Of a stretch of DNA of 64,000 nt, positions 1 to 9,733 are shown piece after piece (positions within the stretch are counted from its first letter, which is position 1; every line of letters begins with the position of its first letter). This DNA is from Anas platyrhynchos (taxonomy: Eukaryota; Chordata; Aves; Anseriformes; Anatidae). The notes under the pieces were generated by a model, which did not search any database, was not told the origin of the DNA, and worked only from the letters and a program-made list of their open reading frames with translations. The DNA lies in NCBI RefSeq assembly GCF_047663525.1, contig NC_092616.1:3509501-3573500 (forward strand), written 5' to 3'. Position numbers and translations under genes: made by a program.

Positions 1-38
1 CAAGATGTGATTGTTACACTTAATTGGTTTTCTGTTAG

Positions 39-418
39 GAAAAATGAGCCTGTTGTGAAGAAGTGTGTGTGCCCAGGGGAGGGAGGGAGCCCAAGGGATT
101 CCACCAGGCTGTTTCCCGGAAGGTTTCCCTGCAGCCCCAGGGCCATGTGCAGGGAGCCTGGTGGGGAGCAGAGCAAGGGAGGCCTTGGGCTGGGCCTCTG
201 CTGCTGAGCTGGGCCCAAGGGGAGCTCGTGGCAAGCGAGCAGCACTGCAGAGAGACAGCTCTGCCCAGGAGCAGCTCCTGTGCACAGCGCAGCAGGGCTG
301 GGGGCACTGCCTGCAGCTGGCACTGGGAGGACAGAGAAGGGAGAGTTGTTAAAGACTGCATGGATTGTTAGAAAGCTGAGAGTATACTGGAAAAGCAATG
401 CTTGCAACCCTTAACATG
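39..418 (+). other. Candidate 5' non-coding exon of receptor unit 1
   Basis: GC-rich block preceded by a pyrimidine-rich stretch ending in TTAG and followed by GTAAGT, an acceptor and donor in the right order. Six further copies occur upstream of other receptors in this window, always on the same strand as the receptor they precede. Several frames are open, but only because stop codons are rare in this composition; no frame is kept between copies and none reads like a known protein. I infer an untranslated leader exon or promoter-proximal region spliced to the receptor exon at 2257. A repeat carried along by segmental duplication is the alternative. Confidence 0.5.
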
Positions 419-589
419 GTAAGTCTGAGTGCATTGCAATGCACTGGAGTATCCTGGATGTGCCCTAGACCGGGATTATTCCAGAGCAGATGAGGCTGTA
501 GACAGAGAGTGTTTATTTCTTGGAGAGAAGGACATGCTCCAACACAGGGGTTCCCTGCCATAGGGTCATTGTCCAGGCCCCGAGGGCTC

Positions 590-1330
590 CCTTCTCATGG
601 GCCAGCTGCAAGCTGTGAAGCCGGGGGTGCAGGCAGGGGTGTCCAGGGCTGTGGTGCAGAGCAGGGTCCCTGCTGTGCCCCAGGGGCTGTGTGCCGGGGC
701 AGGGCCTCTGCCGCCTGCCAGGCTCAGCACTCAGCCTGCCCGGGGAGCTGCCCAGGGCGCTGCGGGGAGAAGCTGCGGGTGGAAGGAGCCCTTCCAGTAG
801 GGCAGGGTCCTGCTTCTGGTGGGAGGCTGCTACCTGGGGCAGCCTGCTCACAAAAACACAGCACAACCAGGGTGTATCCAAGGGGGCTTTGCAACAGCCG
901 GGATAAGGTAGAGGATTTAAGCTTCAGTCACAGCTTTTGTGAGCCTCCTGAACTTTCAATCTTCTCTACTTGCCTCAGATGTAATAGAAATATATGCTGT
1001 TAGTTCCAAGAAGTGCCTGAGACTCCATGATGGCTGAGAGGTTACAAGGATCTTTTCTTTCCCCTCAGCCCCTAGAAAGCTCCACCACCTCACATGCACT
1101 GTCAGCAGGGTCTGTGTGCCCTGGGCTCTAGGACGTGTCCCCAGCGAGCTGCCCCTGGGCAGAGCCCTGCTGCCAGGAGGTGTCTGCAGGGCAGAGCTGA
1201 GCACCCAGCGGGTGGGATGGGGGCTGTGAGCTGCAGGCAGGAGGCATGGGGACAGAGACCCAGCTGCAGGCAGGGACAGCTGCAGGCAGCAGAGCCATGG
1301 GCAGAGAATGGTAGGACAGTGTTAGCAGAG
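590..1330 (+). repeat. GC-rich blocks A2 and B of receptor unit 1
   Basis: Two further GC-rich blocks of the repeated unit, about 590-870 and 1090-1320, separated by an AT-richer stretch. Related copies are at 9019-9336 and 8573-8820 (minus), 16243-16560 and 15840-16083 (minus), 22590-22840 and 23065-23313 (plus), 30870-31130 and 31650-31800 (plus), 43415-43700 and, decayed, 43980-44170 (plus), and 56341-56643 and 55849-56142 (minus). Block B holds short GCTGCAGGCAG-type direct repeats. No coding function is supported. Confidence 0.6.
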
Positions 1331-2256
1331 TACTCTGCTACCTGTCTGTCTGTCCCCTAGCTCACAGGATTGAGGACATGACTCATAACTTCAGCAGCAG
1401 AACCTCCAGCAGAGCAGAGTCTCCTGAGTTCTTGTCAGTCCCTCCCTGGCCTTGCCTCCCCTGGCAGAAGCCTTGTGCTGTTTCTCTCTGCTCCTACACC
1501 TAGTGTTGTTTTATGGCTCCCTGCAGATCTGGCATTCAGCTGCAGCTCAAGCTCTGACCCTCTTGGTCCCACCACGCAGATCCGCCCTTAGAGGAGAAGT
1601 GCCCAAACCCCCTTCTAAACTCTGGGGCTTGGGGCAATGCAGTCTGGAGGGAAGGAAAAAGCTGAATCATTTTCCCAGACATTCTGGAGGCCACAATCAT
1701 TGAGCAGCTCAATGTGGGTAACTCGACTGAGCCCTAGAGGAATCTGGCTGAGACCAGGGTAGATGGACAGACTGGTTATCCTCACTGCACTTCACAAAAT
1801 CCTCATAGAACATTCACAAAATCTCACCTGGAATGTAGGAAAAATGCCAGGGTTTTCTACCCTCAAAAAACTCAGAAGAGTGTCACAGATGCAGTTGAAA
1901 CAAATTAAAACATAAATGCTGTTTGGCAGTCAAGAGTGTTGAGAATGGTAATGCTGGGAATTCTACATACATCAGAGGTAGACTTAATCAGAGGTCACTC
2001 CTGATTTCTTTATGTTTAGACTTGTAAGCAGGCGTGACTCCTCCACAGTCCACAGCAGTGTCCCCTGCTCCCAGTGACACCTTCCTCCAGCAACATCCAA
2101 AGCTCAAGCAACAGAGCAGCAGGAAAGTCTCAGAAATGGGAAAGTCACTGTGTGGGTTTTTCAGTGAGAAGTGGAGTAGGTTTTTCTCAGAGATGTCTCT
2201 CTTAATTATTGTGGTCTTTTCTTCCTTGGGTAGTCCCCGTTGTCCAGGAGGATCAG
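1331..2256 (+). other. Intron-like 5' flank of receptor 1, paired with 7654-8548
   Basis: This stretch contains no gene. It aligns by eye, at high identity and in reverse orientation, with the flank of receptor 2, down to the last bases before the start codon. Near its right end a pyrimidine-rich run followed by CCAG, about 9 bases before the receptor ATG, would serve as a 3' splice site. Receptor genes of this kind usually splice a short leader to a single coding exon just upstream of the ATG. Confidence 0.55.
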
Positions 2257-3201
2257 ATGTCCAACAGCAGCTTCATCACTGAGTTCCTCCTCCTGCCATT
2301 TGCAGACATGCGGGAGCTGCAGCTCCTGCACTTCGCGCTTTTCCTGGGCATCTACCTGGCTGCCCTTCTGGGCAACGGCCTCATCCTCACCGCCGTAGCC
2401 TGCGACCACCGCCTGCACACCCCCATGTACTTCTTCCTCCTCAACCTCGCCCTCCTCGACATGGGCTGCATCTCTACCACTGTCCCCAAAGCCATGGCCA
2501 ATTCTCTTCATGATACCAGGACCATTTCCTATGAAGGATGTGCTGCACAGGTCTTTCTTTTTCCTTTTCTCATGTCGGCAGATTTGTTTCTTCTCACTGT
2601 CATGGCCTATGACCGCTACGTTGCCATCTGCAAGCCCCTGCACTATGGGACCTTTCTGGGCAGCAGAGTTTGTGCCCAGATGGCAGCAGCTGCGTGGGGC
2701 AGTGGATTTCTCTATGCTCTACTGCACACTGCCAATACATTTTCCCTGCCCCTCTGCCAAGGCAATGCTGTGGACCAGTTCTTCTGTGAAATCACACAGA
2801 TCCTAAAAATCTCCTGCTCAGACTCCTACCTGAGGGAAGTTGGACTTCTCGCATTCAGTGGCATTCTGGTTTTGGGGTGTTTTGTATTCATTGTGCTGTC
2901 CTATGTGCAGATCTTCAGGGCTGTGCTGAGGATGCCCTCTGAGCAGGGACGCCACAAAGCCTTTTCCACGTGCCTCCCTCACCTGGTTGTGGTCTCCCTG
3001 CTAGTTAGCACTGGTGTATCTGCCTACCTGAAGCCTCCCACTATCTCCTCTTCATCCCTGGACATGATAATGGCTGTTCTATATGCAGTGATGCCCCCAG
3101 CAGTGAACCCCCTCATCTACAGCATGAGAAACCAGGAGCTCAAGAATGCCATTAGGAAAGTGATGTCATGGATGTTTATCAGGATTTGCTCAGGAAATTA
3201 A
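2257..3201 (+). CDS. Olfactory receptor, family 14-like (receptor 1)
   Basis: An intact single-exon class A G-protein-coupled receptor of 314 residues, expected in the ciliary membrane of olfactory neurons, signalling through G-olf. Visible landmarks are an N-glycosylation site NSS at residues 3-5, GN at 39-40 in TM1, MYFFL at 57-61 in TM2, Cys95 for the TM3-loop disulfide, MAYDRY at 116-121, extracellular-loop-2 cysteines 167, 177 and 187, KAFSTC at 234-239 and NPLIY at 284-288. The ATG was chosen because every paralogue here begins MSNSS; the open frame continues upstream only through splice-acceptor sequence. Oddities are Thr for Pro at 180 and Glu at 93. The unit is a tail-to-tail inverted duplicate of receptor 2. 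The ligand cannot be told from sequence. Confidence 0.93.
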   Translation: MSNSSFITEFLLLPFADMRELQLLHFALFLGIYLAALLGNGLILTAVACDHRLHTPMYFFLLNLALLDMGCISTTVPKAMANSLHDTRTISYEGCAAQVFLFPFLMSADLFLLTVMAYDRYVAICKPLHYGTFLGSRVCAQMAAAAWGSGFLYALLHTANTFSLPLCQGNAVDQFFCEITQILKISCSDSYLREVGLLAFSGILVLGCFVFIVLSYVQIFRAVLRMPSEQGRHKAFSTCLPHLVVVSLLVSTGVSAYLKPPTISSSSLDMIMAVLYAVMPPAVNPLIYSMRNQELKNAIRKVMSWMFIRICSGN

Positions 3202-3457
3202 TTGGACCCTTCAGCAGCTATAGACTGCTTCTTTTGCTTCTTCTATACATGAATTGTGGTTTATGTCATGACAGGCTAAGCCTGCCTGGTTTTACTTCTA
3301 GAAGACTTTTTTTTTTTTTTTCCATTTTCCCCCTGTGATACTGTTTTCCACAAAGAAATGCCATTCTTCATCCCCTTTCACTTAAGTCCCAACATACCTT
3401 ATGTGATCCTGAGGCTCTGCATAAACAAGGAGCCAGCCTCTCTGTGTATTTAAACAA

Positions 3458-3463
3458 AATAAA
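3458..3463 (+). promoter_or_regulatory. Polyadenylation signal AATAAA, receptor 1
   Basis: AATAAA about 260 bases after the stop, in the context TTTAAACAAAATAAA. The same context follows receptor 5 (33798) and receptor 6 (46558), which argues for a retained 3' end rather than a chance match. Confidence 0.6.
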
Positions 3464-3480
3464 TGAACCTACAGCAAATT

Positions 3481-4270
3481 CTTTTTCTGGATCCCACACT
3501 CAGCAGAGCAGAGACATAATGGGACCAGCGAACCCCCTTCTGGCTGCCCTGGCCCACGGGCTGCAGGAGCTGCCTGCAGGCCCACAGGGATGGCACGGAG
3601 GGACTGCAGGCCTCTGAGGATCTGCTGCAGAGAAGAGCAGGGGACACCACAGCAGGGTACGCTGATCTCTGTATGCTTCTGCCATGGATGTTTCCATCTG
3701 TGGAGCTGAGCCCTCTATGCCCCAGGAGCTAGTGTTCCCTTCAGAGGGGCCGGGGCTGTGGTGGCAGTGCCCAGAGCCCTGCAGCAGCCTGCAGTGGGCA
3801 TTGCCCTGGAGCCACTGCCACTGGGCTGGGCAAAGGGCAGGGAGGCGGGCAGAGGTCAGGAAGGTGGGGAGCCGGGCTCAAGGCCTGTGTCAGGGCAATG
3901 GCCAGCCCTGCCAGCCTCTGTCTTGGCCCAGAGCCCTGCAGACCTGGAGCAGGGCTGTCTGCAGAGCCCTCATGGGACATGGCTAGGTCAGGGCAGGGGC
4001 CATGGGACGGAGGAGGCTGCAAAGACAGGAGGGCCATGGTGGAAAGGGACCCTGATGGTTCCATTGGGATTGTAATGGGGAGAGATCCACCCAGCCTTGA
4101 ATGTGCACTGCCATATGTGGTGCCTTGGCAGCACGGCTGTGGGACCATGTGTGGGGCAGTGGGGCTGGAACGATGCAGGGACAGGGCTCTGAGAGGGGCC
4201 ATGAAGGATCTGTCAGGGCATGACAGCAAGGACAGGCTCCAAAAACAGAAATTTATGGTGGAGATGGAGA
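3481..4270 (+). repeat. Duplicated 3' flank of receptor 1, related to 33835-34260
   Basis: No gene is seen here. The sequence is a diverged direct copy of the 3' flank of receptor 5: both begin with a segment containing GTAATGGGACC or ATAATGGGACC shortly after the AATAAA and continue through the same GC-rich text. It marks the downstream end of the duplicated unit. Confidence 0.55.
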
Positions 4271-4389
4271 TATGGTTTTAGCTAGGGCAGAGCTCACCTG
4301 GAAGTGGTGTTATCGAGAAAAGTCAAGAGCAAAGAGAAGAGCTTCTGCTGGAGCTAAGGCTCAGATTTCTCACCCAGCTCACCCAGGGC

Positions 4390-4700
4390 TCGCCCTGAGC
4401 AAGGCGGCCACGAACCCTTCCTGCCCTCCTGCCTGCCCCACGCCGCCAGGTGGCTGTAGCAGAGGGGACCCCCAGCCAGCCTCTCGATGGGGCTCTGCCA
4501 GCCCCTCGCCCTCCCCTCTGCAGTGACGTCATTGCTGCCCAGGGGGCTCTCTGATGCGCGGGATGATGTCACAGTGCCTGCCGGCCAGCCCTTCTGAGGG
4601 CCAATCAGGCTGCTGCAGTTGCAGTGACCTCACTCCAGCCCCCTCCCCACGGCCTGCCTCTCCCCTTCCCTCTCCCCTGTCTGGACCCCGGGGACAAAAG
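4390..4700. promoter_or_regulatory. Promoter-like GC-rich segment with CRE and CCAAT motifs
   Basis: A GC-rich stretch with a perfect cAMP-response element TGACGTCA at 4524-4531, a second TGATGTCA about 40 bases on, and a CCAAT box at 4601-4605. No TATA box and no convincing downstream reading frame were found. The remaining sequence to 5087 shows no gene. It could be a relic promoter or a chance cluster. Confidence 0.25.
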
Positions 4701-5087
4701 TCGGTGTTATGCAGCAGCTTTGCAGTGGTGGCCTCCGTGGTGGTTTTGCCAGGGAGGACATCTGCCCATGTGCCAAAAGGACCTACTACCACCAAGATGT
4801 ATTTGGTGTTTCAAACTGTCACTGGCCTTGCAAAGTCTTTCTGCAGTTGTGCCCAGGGACCTTCACTCCATTGGTCCTGGGCTGGGGCTTTCACTTCAGC
4901 TGAACCTGTGTTGGTTGTGGCACAAACAAGATGCCTCTTACAGCTGCGCTCTGCATCCTCCTTCATGGGAGGGCACCACTCCGTGTCCTTCACTGTGCTC
5001 ACAGTGTTTGTCTTAGCTCACGGATGAACCGGATTTAATCTGCTTGAGTCTTCTGAGGCCCAATCCAAGGCCTATTGCCTGCTGCAC

Positions 5088-5677
5088 TGTCGTAGTTTAA
5101 CCCGGCTGGCAGCTAAACACCACGAAGCCGTTCGCTCACCCTCCCCCCTCCCTCTCTGGGACAGGGGAGAGAAATGGAAAGTGAAGCCCGTGAGTTGAGA
5201 TAAAGACAGTTTAATAAAACAGGAAAATAATAATAACAATAATAATAATAATAATAATAATACAATGATGACAATAGTACTACTACTACTAATATGTACA
5301 AACAAGTGATGCACAATGCAATTGCTCACCACTCGCTGACCGATGCCCAGCCTCACCCCGAGCAGTCCGGCCCCCTCCCCCTGGCTAGCCACCCCTATAT
5401 ATTGTTTAGCATGACCCCAGATGGTATGGAATACCCCTTTGGCTAGTTTGGGTCACCTGTCCTGGGTCTGTCCCCTCCCAGCTCTTGCTGCACCCCCAGC
5501 CTGCTCATTGGCAGGACAGAGCAAGAAACTGAGACGTCCTTGGCTTGGTGTAAGCACTGCTCTGCAACAATTAAAGCATCGGGGTGTTATCAGAACTCTT
5601 CTCATCCTAAGCCAAAACACAGCATTCCACCAGCAACTAGGAAGAAAAATAATTCTGTTCTAACTGAAACCAGGACA
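5088..5677 (-). mobile_element. Solo LTR, avian ERV family A
   Basis: The element starts TGTCGTAG and ends CAGGACA on the plus strand and is flanked by an exact 5-bp duplication, TGCAC (5083-5087 and 5678-5682). Its reverse complement matches the plus-oriented copy at 40094-40691, where a TATA-like box and an ATTAAA signal give the transcription direction. A simple ATA/ACT triplet tract (about 5226-5292) lies inside. The 5-bp duplication suits an ERVL-type integrase. Confidence 0.85.
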
Positions 5678-6500
5678 TGCACCTACCGCGCAATAACTAT
5701 TACTTCCCCATACTACGCTGATTGACCTGATGAGTCTGTTCATATTAATTGCTTTTAATTTCCCTAGTTGGAAGGGGACATATTCCCAGACTGGGACAAG
5801 CTGCTGAGCTCTGCCACAGCCACTCACAGTCACCTGCTATTGAGTCTTTCAGCCTCAGGTTGTCACACGTGACTCAAGACGAGTTTCTCAGGGTCTCAAT
5901 GGCCATTTCAAGTGTAGTTAACTCCAGCAATCCACTGGCAAGTGTGCCAGGATGCATGGTGCATTCCCGCAGGAATCCCTCACAGAACCTATGGTTTTAT
6001 CTAGGCCACAGTCTCAAGTTCCCAGACTGCAGTGGCTGCCTTCCAATGATTGTGACTTATGTTAGACTCATAGAAACATAGAACCATAGTGCCATGTAGG
6101 TTGGGAAAGACCTGCCACATCATTTGGGTCAGGCCAAAGACGACAAGCTAACAAACTCTGATCTTTATACAGCTCTTCCTGATAAATTCGGCAGTGGCCT
6201 TGTGTTCCTTTTGTTTCCTCTTTAACTGTAACTTCAGCAGGAATAGTTCATCTTGGTACCATGGCACAAGCATACAGAGGTCAGTGTCCCCTGCTGTGTC
6301 CCGTTCTCCTCTGCATCAGACCCTCAGAGGCCTTCAGCCCCTCTGTAGCATTCCTGGGGGTCTTCAGGCATCTCCTGCCACCCCAGGGCCAGGGCAGCCT
6401 GCCCTGACCTGCTGCAGAGAGAAAAAGGTTTACTAGTCCTGTTTATTAATCCACTGAAAATAGATCTCAGAGAAAGAAATTGCTCCAGCTTCATTTATTT
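5678..6500. other. Intergenic stretch with a short CR1 3' tip
   Basis: No gene. At about 6067-6135 the text is the reverse complement of a CR1 LINE 3' end (repeated CATAGAA units followed by a GGTTGGGAAAGACC-type segment), a minus-strand fragment. The rest, to the 3' end of receptor 2, shows nothing recognisable. Confidence 0.5.
6494..6499 (-). promoter_or_regulatory. Polyadenylation signal, receptor 2
   Basis: TTTATT on the plus strand is AATAAA on the coding strand, about 105 bases past the stop, in an AAAATAAATGAA context like that after receptor 1. Confidence 0.5.
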
Positions 6501-6603
6501 TGATAAAATACACAGAGAGCCTTTTTTCACTGAAACCATAGGTCACACAGACAAGGGAATACTCAGGTAGAAGGAAGTGAAGGGCTTTTCTGTGTAGACA
6601 ACA

Positions 6604-7653
6604 TTACAACAAAGACACAAAGGAAAAACAACCAAATAAATCAACAAACACCAAAGAGAAAGGCAAGAGTGCCTGTCGTGACATACGCTGGGAGTCATTT
6701 GCAGAAAAAGGTAGACAGTCTGTGGCCACAGATAAAAACCCAATCAACATTTTCCATATTGAATCCCTGAGATCCTGGTTCCTCATGCTGTAGATGAAGG
6801 GGTTCAATACTGGAGGCAGCACTGAGTACAGAACTGCCACAATGAGGTTCAGGTTTGGGGAGGAGATGGAAGGGGGCTTCAGGTAGGCAAATATGACAGT
6901 GCTGAAAAAGAGTGAGACAACAGAGAGGTGAGGGATGCATGTGGAAAAGGATTTGTGCCGGCCCTGCTCAGAGGGGATCCTCAGCACAGCCCTGAAGATC
7001 TGCACATAGGACAGAACAATGAAAACAAAACATCCAAAACCCAAAAAGGAAGTGAACGTGAGAAGCCCAGCTTCCCTGAGGTAGGAGTCTGTGCAAGAGA
7101 GCTTGAGGACCTGGGGGATTTCACAGAAGAACTGGTCCACAGCATTGCCTTGGCAGAGGGGCAGGGAAAATGTATTGGCAGTGTGCAGCAGAGCATAGAG
7201 AAAGCCACTGCCCCAGGCAGCTGCTGCCATCTGGGCACAAGCGCTGCTACCCAGGAGGGTCCTGTAGTGCAGGGGCTTGCAGATGGCAATGTAGCGGTCG
7301 TAGGACATGACACTGAGAAGAAAATACTCTGCTGATATCAAGAAGATAAATGAAAAGACCTGTGCAACACATCCTGCATAGGAAATGGCCCTCGTATCCC
7401 AGAGGGAATTGGCCATGGCTTTGGGGACAGTGGTGGAGATGCAGCCCAGGTCGAGGAGGGCGAGGTTGAGGAGGAAGAAGTACATGGGGGTGTGGAGGCG
7501 GTGGTCGCAGGCTGTGGCTGTGAGGATGAGGCCGTTGCCCAGGAGGGCAGCCAGGTAGATGCCCAGGAAGAGCACGAAGTGCAGGAGCTGCAGCTCCCGT
7601 GTGTCTGCGAACGGCAGGAGGAGGAACTCAGTGATGGAGCTGCTGTTGGACAT
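6604..7653 (-). CDS. Olfactory receptor, family 14-like, extended C-terminus (receptor 2)
   Basis: An intact receptor exon of 349 residues with the NSS glycosylation site, GN, MYFFL, MSYDRY, KSFSTC and NPFIY landmarks in order. The ATG was set at the MSNSS paralogue start; an in-frame ATG lies three codons upstream (MSQ) and could also be used. After the end of TM7 the tail runs about 35 residues longer than in receptor 1, ending in a hydrophobic stretch, because the usual stop position is read through. The other paralogues end soon after the RNQEL-type motif. The gene and its 5' flank form an inverted duplicate of unit 1. Expected role: odorant receptor coupled to G-olf; ligand unknown. Confidence 0.92.
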   Translation of the reverse strand: MSNSSSITEFLLLPFADTRELQLLHFVLFLGIYLAALLGNGLILTATACDHRLHTPMYFFLLNLALLDLGCISTTVPKAMANSLWDTRAISYAGCVAQVFSFIFLISAEYFLLSVMSYDRYIAICKPLHYRTLLGSSACAQMAAAAWGSGFLYALLHTANTFSLPLCQGNAVDQFFCEIPQVLKLSCTDSYLREAGLLTFTSFLGFGCFVFIVLSYVQIFRAVLRIPSEQGRHKSFSTCIPHLSVVSLFFSTVIFAYLKPPSISSPNLNLIVAVLYSVLPPVLNPFIYSMRNQDLRDSIWKMLIGFLSVATDCLPFSANDSQRMSRQALLPFSLVFVDLFGCFSFVSLL

Positions 7654-8572
7654 CTGAGACATCCTAGACACAGGGATGATCCAAGGAAGGAAAGACAGTG
7701 ATAATGAGGAGAGGGATCTCTGAGAAAAACTTAATCCATGTCTCACTGAAACCCCCTACAGTGACTTTCCCATTTCTGGGACTTTTCTCCTGCCCTGTTG
7801 TTTGAGCTTTGGATGGTGCTACAGTCAAGTGCTACTGGGAGTAGGGACACTGCTATGGACTTTGGAGGAGTCACGCCTGTCCTACAGGTCTAAACATAAA
7901 GAAATCAGGAGAGACCTCTGATTAAATCTACCTCTGATATATGTGGACTTCCCAGCATTACCATTCTCAACACTCTTGACTGCCAAACAGCATTTGTGGT
8001 TTAATTTGTTCCAACTGCATCTGTGACACTCAGAGGAGTCTTTTGAGGGTAGAAAACCCTGGCATTTTTCCTACATTCCAGGTGAGATTTTGTGAATGTC
8101 CTGTGAGGATTTTGTGAAGTGCAGTGAGGATAACCAGTCTGTCCATCTACCCTGGTCTCAGCCAGACTCCTTTAGGGCTCAGTCGAGTTGCCCACAGTGA
8201 ACTGCTCAATGATTGTGGCCTCCAGAATGTCTGGGAAGATGATTCACCTTTTTCCTTCCCTCCAGACTGCATTGCCCCAAGCCCCAGAGTTTAGAAGGGG
8301 GTTTGGGCACCTTTCCTCTAAGGGCGGATCTGCGTGGTGGGACCAAGAGGGTCAGAGCTTGAGCTGCTGCTGAAAGCCAGATCTGCAGGGAGCCATAAAG
8401 CAACAACAGCAACACTAGGTGTAGGAACAGAGAGAAATAGCACAGGGCTTCTGCCAGGGGAGGCAAGGCCAGGGAGGGACTGACAAGAACTCAGGAGACT
8501 CTGCTCTGCTGGAGGTTCTGCTGCTGATGTTATGAGTCGCGTTCTCAATCCTGTGACCTAGAGGGCAGAGAG
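7654..8572 (-). other. Intron-like 5' flank of receptor 2
   Basis: No gene. It is the inverted partner of 1331-2256, with long runs of shared text including the AG-ending pyrimidine tract before the start codon (TGTCTAG, followed by about 11 bases and the ATG). Confidence 0.55.
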
Positions 8573-9358
8573 GTGCCAGACTACTCTGTTAGCACTGTCC
8601 TACCATTCCCTGCCCATGGCTGTGCTGCCTGCAGCTGTCCCTGCCTGCAGCTGGGTCTCTGTCCCCACGCCTCCAGCCTGCAGCTCACAGCCCCCATCCC
8701 ACCCGCTGGGTGCTCAGCTCTGCCCTGCAGGCACCTTCTGGCAGCAGGGCTCTGCCCAGGGGCAGCTCGCTGGGGACATGTCCTAGAGCCCAGGTCACAC
8801 AGACCCTGCTGACACTGCATGAGTGGTGGTGGAGCATTCTAGGGGTTGAGAGGCAGGAAAGGGACTTGCTGTGGTCCTTGTAATGCTGCTTGTGAAGTCT
8901 TAGATGTAAAAGCCCCTATCCTGAAACAGCAGATTTATTTCTCTTCTCACTGAGGCAAAGAAGAGAAAAACGTAAGCAGAGAGTCTGGAAAGCTAAGAGT
9001 GAACAGGAATTCTCACCTTTATCCCTGCTCTTTCAAAGTCCCCGTGGATACATCCTGCCTGCACTGTGGAGCTGTGAGCAGGCTGCCCCAGGTAGCAGCC
9101 TCCCACCAGCAGCAGGACCCTGCCCTGCCAGGGGGGGCTCCTTCCACCCACAGCTTCTCCCCGCAGCGCCCTGGGCAGCTCCCCGGGCAGGCTGAGTGCT
9201 GAGCCTGGCAGGCGGCAGAGGCCCTGCCCCGCCACACAGCCCCTGGGCCACAGCAGGGACCCTGCTCTGCACCACAGCGCTGGACACCCCTGCCTGCACC
9301 CCCAGCTTCTCCTGCCTCCAGGAACTGCGGCTGCATTGCCCTCCAGCCAGAGACTTAC
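8573..9358 (-). repeat. Blocks B and A2 of receptor unit 2
   Basis: Minus-strand copies of the two GC-rich blocks seen at 590-1330, in the same order relative to the receptor. Open frames in this stretch are composition artefacts. Confidence 0.6.
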
Positions 9359-9733
9359 TGGGTGCAGGGCTGGGAAGTCTTCTCCCGCAGGGAGCTCTGG
9401 GCATGCTGCCACTTCTGCCTGCCTTTAAGCACTGTGTCTCTGCAGGCAGTGCCCCCAGCCCTGCTGCGCTGTGCAGAGGAGCTGCTCCTGGGCAGAGCTG
9501 TCTCTCTGCAGCGCTGCCCGCTTGCCAGGAGCTCCCCTTGGGCCCAGGAGCCCGGCCCAGCTCAGCAGCAGAGGCCCAGCCCAAGGCCTCCCTTGCTCTG
9601 CCCCCCACCAGGATCCCTGCACATGGCCCTGGGGCTTCAGGGGAACCTGCTGGGAAACAGCCTGAAGGGATCCCTGGGCTCCCCTCCCTCCCCTGGGCAC
9701 ACACACTTCTTGACAGCAGGATCATTTCTCCAA
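9359..9733 (-). other. Candidate 5' non-coding exon of receptor unit 2
   Basis: The minus-strand copy of the GC-rich exon-like block. The donor is intact (CA then GTAAGTCT on the minus strand). The acceptor is weaker than in other copies: the usual TAG before GAGAAATG reads TTTTTGG. If the block is a leader exon, this copy may use another acceptor. Confidence 0.42.
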
